From positions 1 through 64,000 of the forward strand of contig JAHAWY010000013.1 of NCBI GenBank assembly GCA_018385135.1: a stretch of 64,000 bases of DNA, read 5' to 3'. Positions 42,186-50,564 of the stretch are shown here, one piece after another. The notes under the pieces were generated by a model, which ran no database searches, was not told the DNA's origin, and was given only the letters and a program-made list of their open reading frames with translations. Each line of letters starts with the position of its first letter. The first letter of the stretch is position 1. The DNA comes from Oscillospiraceae bacterium (GTDB lineage: Bacteria; Bacillota; Clostridia; Oscillospirales; Oscillospiraceae). Position numbers and translations under genes: made by a program.

Positions 42186-43055
42186 TTAGTTTTTCCTTTC
42201 GCACAGCTTGTCCGCAAGCGCTGTCAGCAGCTCATGCCTCGGAAATGCGGCTATGCTGAGCTTTGCCTCGTCCGTCAGCTTTTGCACCAGTTCCTCGCAG
42301 CGCTCAACTCCAAGCAGCGTCATGTATGTGGTTTTGCCGTTTTTGGCATCCTTTCCTATCGACTTGCCCAGCATTGCAGGGTCAGACATCTCATCAAGCA
42401 TATCATCCCTGATTTGAAAGGCTCTGCCGAGTGCCGCGCCGTAGCAAACCGCAGCTTCAAGCTGCCCTGCATCAGCCCCGCCAACGATCGCGCCCATTTT
42501 GCAGGCGCATATTATAAGGCTCGCCGTTTTTGCACTCTGCATATTCATAAGCTCGGTTTCGCTGAGAGCGCGCTGCTCACTTTCCATATCTATCTGCTGA
42601 CCGCCGCAGATGCCGTTAATGCCGGCAGCATCGGCAAGCGCCAGAGCGCAGGCGGCACGAACCTCCGCCGGCAGTCCGCTTCGCAGAATGCAGCCAAACG
42701 CCTCAGCCTGAAGGGCGTCTCCCGCGAGCACGGCGGTGCATTCGCCGAAAACCTTATGGTTCGTGGGCTTTCCTCGCCGCAGGTCGTCGTTATCCATGCA
42801 GGGAAGGTCATCGTGAATGAGAGAATAGGTATGAAGCATCTCAACCGCGCAGGCAACAGGCAAGGCAGCCTCGGCGTCTCCGCCGAGAGCCTGACAAAAA
42901 GCAAGCACCAAAACGGGGCGAAGGCGCTTTCCGCCCGCCAGCAGGCTGTATTTCACGGCGTCAACAAGCTTCTGCTGGGGCAGCGGCTCGCTCTGAGCAA
43001 AGCGCTCGGCAAGCTGCGCTTCAACCATCGCTTTGAGGGTTTCGTAATCGCCCAT
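42186..43055 (-). CDS. ispA: Polyprenyl synthetase (farnesyl diphosphate synthase)
   Basis: 289 residues. First Asp-rich motif LIHDDLPCMDNDDLRRG near residue 82, second IRDDMLDEMSD near residue 217; GGKRLRPVL near residue 37. It builds farnesyl (or geranylgeranyl) diphosphate for undecaprenol and quinone synthesis. Two bases before xseB's stop, i.e. same transcript. Confidence 0.95.
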   Translation of the reverse strand: MGDYETLKAMVEAQLAERFAQSEPLPQQKLVDAVKYSLLAGGKRLRPVLVLAFCQALGGDAEAALPVACAVEMLHTYSLIHDDLPCMDNDDLRRGKPTNHKVFGECTAVLAGDALQAEAFGCILRSGLPAEVRAACALALADAAGINGICGGQQIDMESEQRALSETELMNMQSAKTASLIICACKMGAIVGGADAGQLEAAVCYGAALGRAFQIRDDMLDEMSDPAMLGKSIGKDAKNGKTTYMTLLGVERCEELVQKLTDEAKLSIAAFPRHELLTALADKLCERKN

Positions 43056-43057
43056 GC

Positions 43058-43288
43058 CTACTCCTCCTCAAAGGGCAGCTCCTCCGGCTCACCGCCGTCT
43101 CCCTTGCGAAGCTTTATCACCTTTTGCTCGGCATCATCAAGCATCTGCTGGCAGGCAGCTATCAGTGCCGTACCCTCGTCAAAAAGCTTCAGTGACTCAT
43201 TAAGCGGCGCTTCGCCGCGCTCAAGGAGCTTTACGATTTCGGATAGCCGCTCAAGCGACTGCTCAAAGCTTAGTTTTTTATTAGCCAC
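43058..43288 (-). CDS. xseB: Exodeoxyribonuclease VII small subunit
   Basis: 76 residues from the GTG with AGGAGG eight bases ahead; the track ORF starts 14 codons earlier. LSFEQSLERLSEIVKLLERG and LNESLKLFDEGTALI are diagnostic XseB helices (quoted in parts). It binds the XseA large subunit. The end is acidic. Confidence 0.94.
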   Translation of the reverse strand: MANKKLSFEQSLERLSEIVKLLERGEAPLNESLKLFDEGTALIAACQQMLDDAEQKVIKLRKGDGGEPEELPFEEE

Positions 43289-43310
43289 GGTGTTTTCCTC
43301 CTGAATAAAG

Positions 43311-44525
43311 TCAAAGCACACTGCCTTCACAAAGTCCGTCTACGGTGCAGGAAAGTCTGCCGTCTGCGAGTGTAACCGAAATACTGTCCCCCCGCGCAAC
43401 GTCCTTTACACTGCAAACGGCTTTGCCGCCGGAGTCCGTAGTAAGGGCATAGCCGCGAGAGAGGACCTTTATGGGGCTTAGCGCGTCAAGCGACGCGGCA
43501 AGGCGCACAAATTGCTGCTTTTTTGTGTCCACCCCTCGTTCATATCGCGTTTGCAGCGCGTTTGCCGCGCTGTCTAAAAGCTGACGCTTTTGGTCAATGT
43601 AGGCAACAGGGTCTTGCATAACGCGCCGCGAGGCGAGGTCGGACACCCTGCTTTGCGCTATTGAAAGGCGCTTTCCCATCGCCTGGGAGCATCGGATGCG
43701 GCAGGCGTCAAGCCCGTCGCGTATCTCCGATACGTCCGGCACGGCAAGCTCGGCAGCGTTCGACGGCGTTGCCGCGCGCAAATCCGCAACATAGTCTGCT
43801 ATCGTAACGTCCGGCTCATGCCCTACCGCGGAAATCACCGGGATCTCTGACTCGTAGATTGCCCTTGCCACGCGCTCGTCGTTAAACGCCCATAGATCCT
43901 CAATCGAGCCGCCGCCTCGACCTGTTATGATAAGGTCGCCTACCTTATAGCGGTTGGCATAGCGCAAAGCACCCGCTATTTCCGCAGGCGCCTCTGCGCC
44001 CTGAACGCGCACGGGCAAAAGCACCACCTTGGTCATGGGCCAGCGTTTTCCGAGAACGCGGATAATGTCTCTGACCGCCGCGCCCGCTGAGGAGGTTATA
44101 ACGGCTATTGTCTGCGGAAACTTGGGCAGCGGCTTTTTATGCTCCGGAGCAAAAAGTCCTTCCTTTGAAAGCTTTTCCTTAAGCTGTTCAAAGGCAACGT
44201 GCAAATCGCCCATGCCCAGCGGCAAAAGCTCGGTGCAGTAAAGCTGATACGCGCCGTCACGCGGATAAACCGAAACACGCCCCACAGCCGTAACGCTCAT
44301 GCCGCTCTCGGGCGTGAAGCGCAGCTTTGAGGCGTTTCCCTTGAACATGACGCAGCGCAGGGAGCTTTCGGCATCCTTCAGCGTGAAATAGTGATGACCT
44401 GAGGGGTAAAGCTTATAGTTTGAGATCTCGCCCCGCACCATAACACCGCTGAGAAAAAAATCCGCGTCAAGCAGATCCTTTATGTGGTTGTTAAGCTCGG
44501 TTACGGATACTGCGCTTCGCTCCAT
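43311..44525 (-). CDS. xseA: Exodeoxyribonuclease VII large subunit
   Basis: 404 residues from the ATG with GGAGG (track start 28 codons too long). N-terminal OB-fold (SVTELNNHIKDLL to about residue 100), catalytic domain with ITSSAGAAVRDI near residue 137, GRGGGSIEDLWAFNDE near residue 185 and SAVGHEPDVTIADYVAD near residue 215, then coiled coil. It degrades single-stranded DNA in both directions. Confidence 0.96.
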   Translation of the reverse strand: MERSAVSVTELNNHIKDLLDADFFLSGVMVRGEISNYKLYPSGHHYFTLKDAESSLRCVMFKGNASKLRFTPESGMSVTAVGRVSVYPRDGAYQLYCTELLPLGMGDLHVAFEQLKEKLSKEGLFAPEHKKPLPKFPQTIAVITSSAGAAVRDIIRVLGKRWPMTKVVLLPVRVQGAEAPAEIAGALRYANRYKVGDLIITGRGGGSIEDLWAFNDERVARAIYESEIPVISAVGHEPDVTIADYVADLRAATPSNAAELAVPDVSEIRDGLDACRIRCSQAMGKRLSIAQSRVSDLASRRVMQDPVAYIDQKRQLLDSAANALQTRYERGVDTKKQQFVRLAASLDALSPIKVLSRGYALTTDSGGKAVCSVKDVARGDSISVTLADGRLSCTVDGLCEGSVL

Positions 44526-44526
44526 G

Positions 44527-45054
44527 CTATTCCTCCGCTGCCGGGGCAGGCATCTCAGAGGGGGCATCGTTTGCCGCCTCCTCCGTTTCGCGCTCGGCGC
44601 TCGGCTCATAGCCGCGCTCAGAGCGCATGAAGCTGCCTAATATGCCGTTTATAAAAGCAACTGTCTCCTGCTCCTCATAGCCCTTGGCAAGCTCAACCGC
44701 TTCGTTAATCGCAACGCTGTCCGGCACCTCGTCCATATAAAGCACCTCAAACATCGCCACGCGAAGAACAGACTGCGCTATGCGCGAGATGCGCGCAAGC
44801 TTCCAGCCCTTGGAGTATTTCTCGATGTAGTCGTCAAGCTCATTGCGCCTTTCGGCAACGCCTGTGACGATGGCGCTGATGTACTCCCTCTGTTTTTTTG
44901 AGGGATACTCCGCAAAGAGCGCATTTTCCTCCTTGAGAGAAGAAAAATACTCCTTGTCAAAAAAATCGCTCAGCGCGTCCTCCGGCGTTTTGCCGCGGTC
45001 TGCCAGGCTGTATCCGATTTGAACGGCTATCTCTCTTGCCACGGTTCTGGTCAT
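44527..45054 (-). CDS. nusB: Transcription antitermination factor NusB
   Basis: 175 residues: helical NusB domain (residues 1-140) with SRIAQSVLRVAMFEVLY and VAINEAVELAKGY, followed by an acidic Ala/Glu-rich tail of about 30 residues unlike most homologues. NusB binds boxA RNA with NusE in rRNA antitermination. The stop lies one base before xseA's start. Confidence 0.94.
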   Translation of the reverse strand: MTRTVAREIAVQIGYSLADRGKTPEDALSDFFDKEYFSSLKEENALFAEYPSKKQREYISAIVTGVAERRNELDDYIEKYSKGWKLARISRIAQSVLRVAMFEVLYMDEVPDSVAINEAVELAKGYEEQETVAFINGILGSFMRSERGYEPSAERETEEAANDAPSEMPAPAAEE

Positions 45055-45096
45055 AAATCAAATCCTCCGCATGATAGGGAACTTATTTCAATGCGC

Positions 45097-45124
45097 GAAA
45101 AGCGGAGAATTATTCTCCGCTTTC
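45097..45124 (-). terminator. Hairpin between asp23 and nusB
   Basis: Arms AAAGCGGAGAAT and ATTCTCCGCTTT with nearly no loop beyond the central bases, plus a T run. It may terminate the asp23 transcript. Confidence 0.75.
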
Positions 45125-45137
45125 ACTCTTATTTCTT

Positions 45138-45506
45138 TTAGGCTTTGCTCTTGGGAAACGAAACACCGCTGACGTGGACATTAACCTTAGCCGTTTGCCC
45201 CGTCATAGATTCAAGTGCATTCAAAACGGCAAGCTGCACGTTCCTTGCAACCTCCGACACGACGCAGCCAAAAGCCACCATAATAAGAACATCAATGCTG
45301 ATAGCTTCGCCCTCGAAGGATACCTTGACCCCCTTGGAAAGTGTTCTCATGCCGATAAGGTCGAGAATTTCGTTGCCAACGGTGTTTGCAACATCCACAA
45401 CGCCGTCAACCTCGGCAATTGCCGCGGCAACCATAACGTCGATTACGTCCTCAGCTATGTTTATCGTTCCCTTTTCGGTGACTGTGGTCATATAGTTATC
45501 AGGCAT
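45138..45506 (-). CDS. Asp23/Gls24 family envelope stress response protein
   Basis: 122 residues from the ATG with AGGAGG. The Asp23 fold is visible as GTINIAEDVIDVMVAAAIAEVDGV and KVSFEGEAISIDV then NVHVSGVSF (quoted in parts). YqhY-type proteins sit before nusB in many Firmicutes and are linked with membrane or acetyl-CoA carboxylase control. No accBC genes are next to it here. Confidence 0.92.
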   Translation of the reverse strand: MPDNYMTTVTEKGTINIAEDVIDVMVAAAIAEVDGVVDVANTVGNEILDLIGMRTLSKGVKVSFEGEAISIDVLIMVAFGCVVSEVARNVQLAVLNALESMTGQTAKVNVHVSGVSFPKSKA

Positions 45507-45600
45507 ATTACAACCTCCTATGGTCAAATTGGCTATACCCTAAACTATATTCTACCACAGTCCTCCGAAAAAATAAAGAGAAATTAACTTTGTTTGAATA

Positions 45601-46299
45601 TTACTCCAAAACCTCGCCTGTCTCATCCTCCCAGTTTATTGGCAGAGTGTCCTCCGCGGACTGGATCAACTGCGTTTCAGCGCTGTTTTCGGCGGCAGCG
45701 CCGTCCTTCGACGAATTGTCCTGAGAGTCCTCGGTCGTCTCCGAGGCATTGGACAGATTAGCGTCGCCCTTGACCTCAATGAGCTTAATCTGCGTTGCGG
45801 TAAAATCGGTCTCGGCTATGATTGCGTCCGTGATGCGCGCAACCTCCTCCGCCGTCAGCCCCTCGGGAGGCGCGGGAACGGCAAGTGTTACCCCCTCGGC
45901 GCTCATAAAGGCAACGCACTCGTCAAACTCTTTGGCAAGCAGCAGGTTTTCAACCTGCGTTTCCATCATTGAATAGTTTGCCATGACCGATATGGTGTTG
46001 ATAGCGCTGTCTATCGTTTCCTGCGAAGCGTTCTCAGAGGCGGCGGCAGCCTCAAGCAGGCTTATCGCCTCATCGCGCGACTGCTGACGCGTCAGCCTTG
46101 CCTGGGCGAAATAATCGGCAACCAGTTCATCGAGCGACTGCTCGGCACTTGTCTCCTCCGCAGCCTTGGAGCTTGCAAGCTCCGCGTCCGCCATTGCCTC
46201 ATCAGCCGACCTGTTATTGTAAGACCAGTTGAGATACACCGCCGCGCTCAAGCACAGCAGCACCGCGATTATCGTGACATTCCTTTTGCTTTTGTCCAT
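45601..46299 (-). CDS. spoIIIAH: Stage III sporulation protein AH
   Basis: 232 residues. One membrane helix near residues 8-25, then a long region rich in Ala/Glu, coiled coil, and the YscJ/FliF-like ring-building motif domain (residues about 90-190). SpoIIIAH sits in the mother-cell membrane and joins SpoIIQ in the channel between mother cell and forespore. Tail is Ser/Glu-rich. Last gene of the spoIIIA operon. Confidence 0.93.
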   Translation of the reverse strand: MDKSKRNVTIIAVLLCLSAAVYLNWSYNNRSADEAMADAELASSKAAEETSAEQSLDELVADYFAQARLTRQQSRDEAISLLEAAAASENASQETIDSAINTISVMANYSMMETQVENLLLAKEFDECVAFMSAEGVTLAVPAPPEGLTAEEVARITDAIIAETDFTATQIKLIEVKGDANLSNASETTEDSQDNSSKDGAAAENSAETQLIQSAEDTLPINWEDETGEVLE

Positions 46300-46362
46300 T
46301 TTCTTTCCTCCTGCACAGATTATTTCGCCGGTCAGCCGGCTTGCGCATTTGCCATACCGCGC

Positions 46363-46842
46363 TCAGCTCATCTGCATCACCTTTACGCGCTCAGCCGACA
46401 GTCCGGTGAATGCGCAGACCGCCTCGGTCACGCTTAGTCTCACCTGTGCTGAGTCTGCGCCGTCGCACACGATTACGGCTCCTATGTATTGCGGGTTTAC
46501 ATAATATAAGTCCACTACGTTTTCACCGCCGCTTGAGGAGATAACCAGCGTTTCTTCCCCGCTCTCTGCCAGCTCCCGCGAGGCGCTGCCCATAACGGAA
46601 AGCAGCACCGAAACTCTGCCCGCCCCCTTTATCTTTGAAAGCTGCCGCTGTAGGCGCAGTTCCTCGTCCTCAAGCGAAAAGGCAGGTGCGCAAAGTTCTT
46701 TTTCAGGCTCGCTTTTCTTGCTCTCTCCGCCCACGGGCAGCAGCACCAACAGCACCCCCACAGCCAGTACTATAAGGGCATATTTGTTTTTCAGTAGAGA
46801 TGTTAAGTCAAAGCTCCCGCGTTTTTTTTCGTCAGTTTTCAT
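46363..46842 (-). CDS. spoIIIAG: Stage III sporulation protein AG
   Basis: 159 residues: one membrane helix near residues 20-37, then the ring-building domain with AGRVSVLLSVMGS and YIGAVIVCDGADSAQVRLSV (in parts). SpoIIIAG forms a large ring in the feeding-tube channel. Overlaps spoIIIAF by 11 bases. Confidence 0.93.
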   Translation of the reverse strand: MKTDEKKRGSFDLTSLLKNKYALIVLAVGVLLVLLPVGGESKKSEPEKELCAPAFSLEDEELRLQRQLSKIKGAGRVSVLLSVMGSASRELAESGEETLVISSSGGENVVDLYYVNPQYIGAVIVCDGADSAQVRLSVTEAVCAFTGLSAERVKVMQMS

Positions 46843-47329
46843 ATCCGCTCCAATACTGTCTTTCAGCCGGTACTCCCAGCTCTGCTTCTATAAGGTTTTC
46901 AAGACTCTTTTTTGCCGCCGCGCTCATGCCCTCGCCGACTATGGTAACAGACTGCGGATACCAGTACCCCTCGGAGCTCCAGCACATCTCAGGCTTCACG
47001 CTCTCCGGCGCTTCTCCGCTATCCCTCGCTTTGTCCAATATATATGCTTCCAGCTCGTCTTCTATGATAGTCCTCGACAGCTCGTTTGAATTTTTCTGCG
47101 CCTGCCCGGTCAGCTCCTGCGCCCGGCTTCGATACTGCGATATGCTCATCGACATTGCGGGCGCGCGGCTGTTAATAATCGGGGTCAGCATTGCCGTTAT
47201 AAGCAGCAGACCGCACACGAGCTTGAGCACACTTTTCACCTTGCCGTTTGGGGTAAGCGTTATTGCAGCGCTGCAAATCAGCGCACTTCCCGCTATGCTT
47301 TGCATCCAGCCGCCAAAATACTCGCTCAT
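46832..47329 (-). CDS. spoIIIAF: Stage III sporulation protein AF
   Basis: 165 residues with two N-terminal membrane helices (residues 8-50) and a ring-building domain. MQSIAGSALICSAAITLTP-like start and the KSVLKLVCGLLLITAMLTP segment are typical. Start overlaps the spoIIIAE stop by ATGA. Confidence 0.9.
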   Translation of the reverse strand: MSEYFGGWMQSIAGSALICSAAITLTPNGKVKSVLKLVCGLLLITAMLTPIINSRAPAMSMSISQYRSRAQELTGQAQKNSNELSRTIIEDELEAYILDKARDSGEAPESVKPEMCWSSEGYWYPQSVTIVGEGMSAAAKKSLENLIEAELGVPAERQYWSGYEN

Positions 47330-48447
47330 ACTCCACCCACCATCCTCATGCTTGATATCAGGGATAAAAAGAGCATTATGCCCCCTGCGCCTACCAACGC
47401 CAACAACATACCGAAGGCTTCGCCTACCCCCGCGATGAGTCCTGACAAGCGCTTATCCGTTAGCGCTTCGGAAAGCGCGGACGCTCCTTTAAACGCCAGA
47501 TAATGGCTGCCCAGCGAGATAAAGGGTATCGCGCAGATAGCCAGCACCGCCAGAAAACCAAAAACCCCCACCGTATTGCGAAGCAGCCCCGCCCCCGCGA
47601 CAACAGTTTCCGCAGCGTCGGAAACGACGCTGCCTACCACGGGCAGCATCGTGCCGATGGCGGTTTTAGTGAGTTTGAGCGCCATTGCGTCCGCTTTTCC
47701 CGAAATAAGCCCCGACATACCCAGATACGCCGTGAAACCGAGCATCATCAGCGTCAGCGCCGTGGTGCAGCCCCATTTTAGAAAACGGGAAAGCCCGGAT
47801 AGCATCTCTTTTCCAAGTGTAGCGCCCGCAATGATCGAGGCAAGATAAAAGCTTATCATCGGCATTATCACATTTACCCCCAGCGTCAACAGCACATCCA
47901 TGAAAAGCGCCGTAGCCGCGTATTTAGCCGCCGCCGAGGTAAGCGCTCCGGCGCTCACCGCCGCAGTACACATAACAGGCAGCAGCACATGAGAAAAATC
48001 CGAGAGCATATAAAGCGTTTCCATGCCCATGCCGATAAAGGCATTTACATTGCCAATCGCCAAAGCCGATATCGCCACCGCGCCGCAGAGCGCCACGGCG
48101 TCCTTCGCGGGTCCTGCATCCAGAGTTGAATCAGCCGCCGAACATAGAATTACTATAATAAGCAGCTTCACCGCCGAGAGCAGCGCGGACTTAAAAACGG
48201 ATAAAAAGCGTTCCTTCAGGTTTTGCCATAGCGCCTTTAAGCCTGCCTCCCCCATTTGCGGGTCTGATAAATCGAGCTTGCCCAAAAGCTCTCGTGCCTC
48301 TTCCGGAAGAGCCTCCTCAAGCTCTCGCGCCCCCTCGCTAACATTAAGCTCCGGCGGGGAGGGCAAGTCCTCCGGCTGTGCATACGCGCCGCTGCAAAGC
48401 ACCGCCGCCAGCAATGATACAATCAAGAATATCCTTAGTTTAATCAT
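47326..48447 (-). CDS. spoIIIAE: Stage III sporulation protein AE
   Basis: 373 residues. Signal peptide (cleavage after about residue 23), an acidic region and then seven to eight hydrophobic helices. Conserved stretches include GNVNAFIGMGMETLYMLSDF and LPVMCTAAVSAGALTSA (parts). A polytopic membrane part of the SpoIIIA complex. ATGA overlap with spoIIIAD. Confidence 0.93.
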   Translation of the reverse strand: MIKLRIFLIVSLLAAVLCSGAYAQPEDLPSPPELNVSEGARELEEALPEEARELLGKLDLSDPQMGEAGLKALWQNLKERFLSVFKSALLSAVKLLIIVILCSAADSTLDAGPAKDAVALCGAVAISALAIGNVNAFIGMGMETLYMLSDFSHVLLPVMCTAAVSAGALTSAAAKYAATALFMDVLLTLGVNVIMPMISFYLASIIAGATLGKEMLSGLSRFLKWGCTTALTLMMLGFTAYLGMSGLISGKADAMALKLTKTAIGTMLPVVGSVVSDAAETVVAGAGLLRNTVGVFGFLAVLAICAIPFISLGSHYLAFKGASALSEALTDKRLSGLIAGVGEAFGMLLALVGAGGIMLFLSLISSMRMVGGV

Positions 48448-48830
48448 GTCAGCTCACCAAGCAGTTGCAGCAGCGTCTTGATAAGCGGCAGTGAAACATA
48501 CAGCGCGCAGCCCGCGCCGCAAAGCTCCACCGTTGACGCTACCGCAGTTTGTCCCGCGTCCTTGCATAGATCCGCGCCAAGCTTCGCGCAGATGCCGACG
48601 CCCACACATTTTATGACCGGCGCTGTATAGGCGGAGGATATCTGCGTGCTTGCCTGCGCCAGAGAGATAAGCTCCATCACCGAGGAGAGCATACGCATTC
48701 CCAGTCCCGCTATCAGCGAGCATACAGCAAAGGCAAGCACTGTCGCAATTTCGGGATTGGTCTTTTTTATCAGCACCGTCAAAACAGCGCCGGTCACACC
48801 GACGATGACCGCCTTAAATATCAACTCCAT
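48444..48830 (-). CDS. spoIIIAD: Stage III sporulation protein AD
   Basis: 128 residues with four hydrophobic helices; IIKCVGVGICAKLGADLCKDAGQ-like central region is diagnostic. Component of the SpoIIIA complex. Two bases before the spoIIIAC stop. Confidence 0.92.
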   Translation of the reverse strand: MELIFKAVIVGVTGAVLTVLIKKTNPEIATVLAFAVCSLIAGLGMRMLSSVMELISLAQASTQISSAYTAPVIKCVGVGICAKLGADLCKDAGQTAVASTVELCGAGCALYVSLPLIKTLLQLLGELT

Positions 48831-48832
48831 TG

Positions 48833-49027
48833 CTACAGCCCGAACAGGTGCTTGATAAGGTCAAACAGGCTGCTTATTTCCTGCACCACCAGCGCAAGCA
48901 CGACCACCAGCGCCGCCAATGTAACCATAAGCGCCTGGTCATCCCGACCCGACCGTGAGAGAAGAATATTAAGTACCGCCACAAGAATGCCGACTGCCGC
49001 AATTTTAAATATCAGCTCTACGTCCAT
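48833..49027 (-). CDS. spoIIIAC: Stage III sporulation protein AC
   Basis: 64 residues from the ATG after GAGGAG; two membrane helices, with the conserved GRDDQALMVTLA turn between them. Normal size for SpoIIIAC. Confidence 0.92.
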   Translation of the reverse strand: MDVELIFKIAAVGILVAVLNILLSRSGRDDQALMVTLAALVVVLALVVQEISSLFDLIKHLFGL

Positions 49028-49045
49028 GTATAGTCTCCTCAAGCA

Positions 49046-49558
49046 TTACAAAATGACCGTTGCCGCCATGATGCCTCCTATCAGCCCCAAGCCCGTATAA
49101 AGTCTTTTTCCCTCACGGGCGCGCCTTGCCTGTTCTCGCAGCTCCGGCTCAAGGCGGCTTACGCAGCTTTCAAGCGCCGCTATCTGTTCTTGAGCGTCGT
49201 AACGTCCCAGCATAAGCCCCGGACGGCAAAGCTCCAAGCGCTGAAACTGAGAAAGCTCTAAGCTCTCATCGCTCATCAGCCTCTCTTGCCAGAGTGAGGA
49301 TAGACTGCGCTCGCCGATGCTGTCCATACTTTCCGACAGTCCCGCAAAAAAGGGTCTAAGCTCAGGTCTCGCCGTTTTTGAAAGGCGCAAAAACAGCTCC
49401 GGCAGCGGCGATGCACTATTGGAAAGCTCCGCCGAAATGAAGCGCAGCGTTTCCAAAAACGCAGCCAGCGTGCGCTCACGGCGACAAAGCCCCGCCGCTT
49501 TGATAACGCCATACCATGTGCAGGCTGCGACAATAAAAAGCGCCCCCGCCGCTTTCAT
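49046..49558 (-). CDS. spoIIIAB: Stage III sporulation protein AB
   Basis: 170 residues. N-terminal membrane helix, central helical cytoplasmic or extracytoplasmic region, and a second membrane helix at the end (LYTGLGLIGGIMAATVIL). The RRERTLAAFLETLRFISAEL segment is typical. Overlaps spoIIIAA by ATGA. Confidence 0.92.
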   Translation of the reverse strand: MKAAGALFIVAACTWYGVIKAAGLCRRERTLAAFLETLRFISAELSNSASPLPELFLRLSKTARPELRPFFAGLSESMDSIGERSLSSLWQERLMSDESLELSQFQRLELCRPGLMLGRYDAQEQIAALESCVSRLEPELREQARRAREGKRLYTGLGLIGGIMAATVIL

Positions 49559-50451
49559 TGCAGATCCTCAACGAAGTAGCTGCGCCTGCCGTCGTCGTTG
49601 CGTATAAGCACGGCGTGCTTGAAAATCCTTCGCTCCAGCAAGCGCTGGTACAAGGGGCGCTCGAAAAGCTCGTCCAGTCCGGCGGCATGAGCCGTTGTAA
49701 GCAGGCTTACGCCGCAGTTTGCCGCCGCGTCGGCAGCCTCAATGTCTAGGGGCGAGGTAATTTCGTCAAAGGCGATTATTCGCGGATTCATCGCACGCAG
49801 CAGCAGAAAAACGCCCTCGCTTTTCGGTGCTGCCGTCAGCACATCGGTACCAGCGCCGACATCAAAGCAGGGTCTGCCCTCAAAGCAGCCCGCCACCTCA
49901 CAGCGCTCATCCACCAGAGAAACACGACTGCCGCCGTCACTCAGCAGACGTACCAGCTCGCGCAGCAGCGTTGTTTTTCCTCCGCCGGGCGGCGAGACGA
50001 TAAGCGTTGAAGCGAAGCCTCCCTCGGTCAGACGGGAAAACACGCCGTCGGCGCAGCCTTGCTTTTCGTGCGGAATACGAATACAGATAGATGAAAGGCG
50101 GCGCAGCGCTGTGATGCTGCCGCCCTCTGTAACCGCCATACCGCATAGTCCCAGCCGCAGTCCCCCCTCCGCCGTGACATAGCCCTGACGAATACTGTCT
50201 GCATAGGAATGTACCGACGCACGCGTTGCTATCTCCAGCACCATTTGCAGCTCAGCTTGTGTTATGTAAACCTTATCTTCGAGCGGCGTTTCCCGCTCAC
50301 CGATCACCGCACATATCGGGCGGTCAACTCTCAAGCGAAATTCCTCAACACGCGAGCTTACGCTTTCGGGAAGCCGCGAAGCCGCGGCGCGCATCTCCGA
50401 CGGCAGAAGCTTAAGTGCTTTTTGAAATTCACCCGTACCCTTTTGAACCAT
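49555..50451 (-). CDS. spoIIIAA: Stage III sporulation protein AA (secretion ATPase-like)
   Basis: 298 residues from the ATG after GGGGGTGAG; the track ORF is 31 codons longer. Type II/IV secretion ATPase-like: Walker A SPPGGGKTTLLREL near residue 150, Walker B IIAFDEIT near residue 214. It powers the mother-cell-to-forespore channel. First gene of the operon behind a sigma-E-type promoter. Confidence 0.95.
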   Translation of the reverse strand: MVQKGTGEFQKALKLLPSEMRAAASRLPESVSSRVEEFRLRVDRPICAVIGERETPLEDKVYITQAELQMVLEIATRASVHSYADSIRQGYVTAEGGLRLGLCGMAVTEGGSITALRRLSSICIRIPHEKQGCADGVFSRLTEGGFASTLIVSPPGGGKTTLLRELVRLLSDGGSRVSLVDERCEVAGCFEGRPCFDVGAGTDVLTAAPKSEGVFLLLRAMNPRIIAFDEITSPLDIEAADAAANCGVSLLTTAHAAGLDELFERPLYQRLLERRIFKHAVLIRNDDGRRSYFVEDLQ

Positions 50452-50468
50452 GCTCTCACCCCCGCAAT

Positions 50469-50498
50469 ATTCTATTGGACGAGCATGAAAAATATTAC
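50469..50498 (-). promoter_or_regulatory. Sigma-E-type promoter of the spoIIIA operon
   Basis: On the minus strand GTAATATT (-35), a 14-base spacer and AATAGAAT (-10). The known Bacillus sigma-E pattern is about GTCATATT-N13/14-CATACAAT, which this matches at most positions. It lies 18 bases before the spoIIIAA start. Confidence 0.72.
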
Positions 50499-50502
50499 AA
50501 GC

Positions 50503-50535
50503 AAAAGCCGCCCCGACCTTTGCAGTCGGAGCGGC
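50503..50535 (-). terminator. Terminator after the DUF1015 gene
   Basis: Arms GCCGCTCCGAC and GTCGGGGCGGC followed by TTTT on the minus strand; separates the DUF1015 gene from the spoIIIA promoter just downstream. Confidence 0.88.
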
Positions 50536-50564
50536 GGGGCGCATTTATTGGTTTTTAGAGTGTA

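Noticed and set aside
42234-43304. 356-codon plus-strand ORF over ispA
   Set aside because: Long but antisense to ispA and xseB, whose motifs are complete; composition is typical of a GC-biased shadow.
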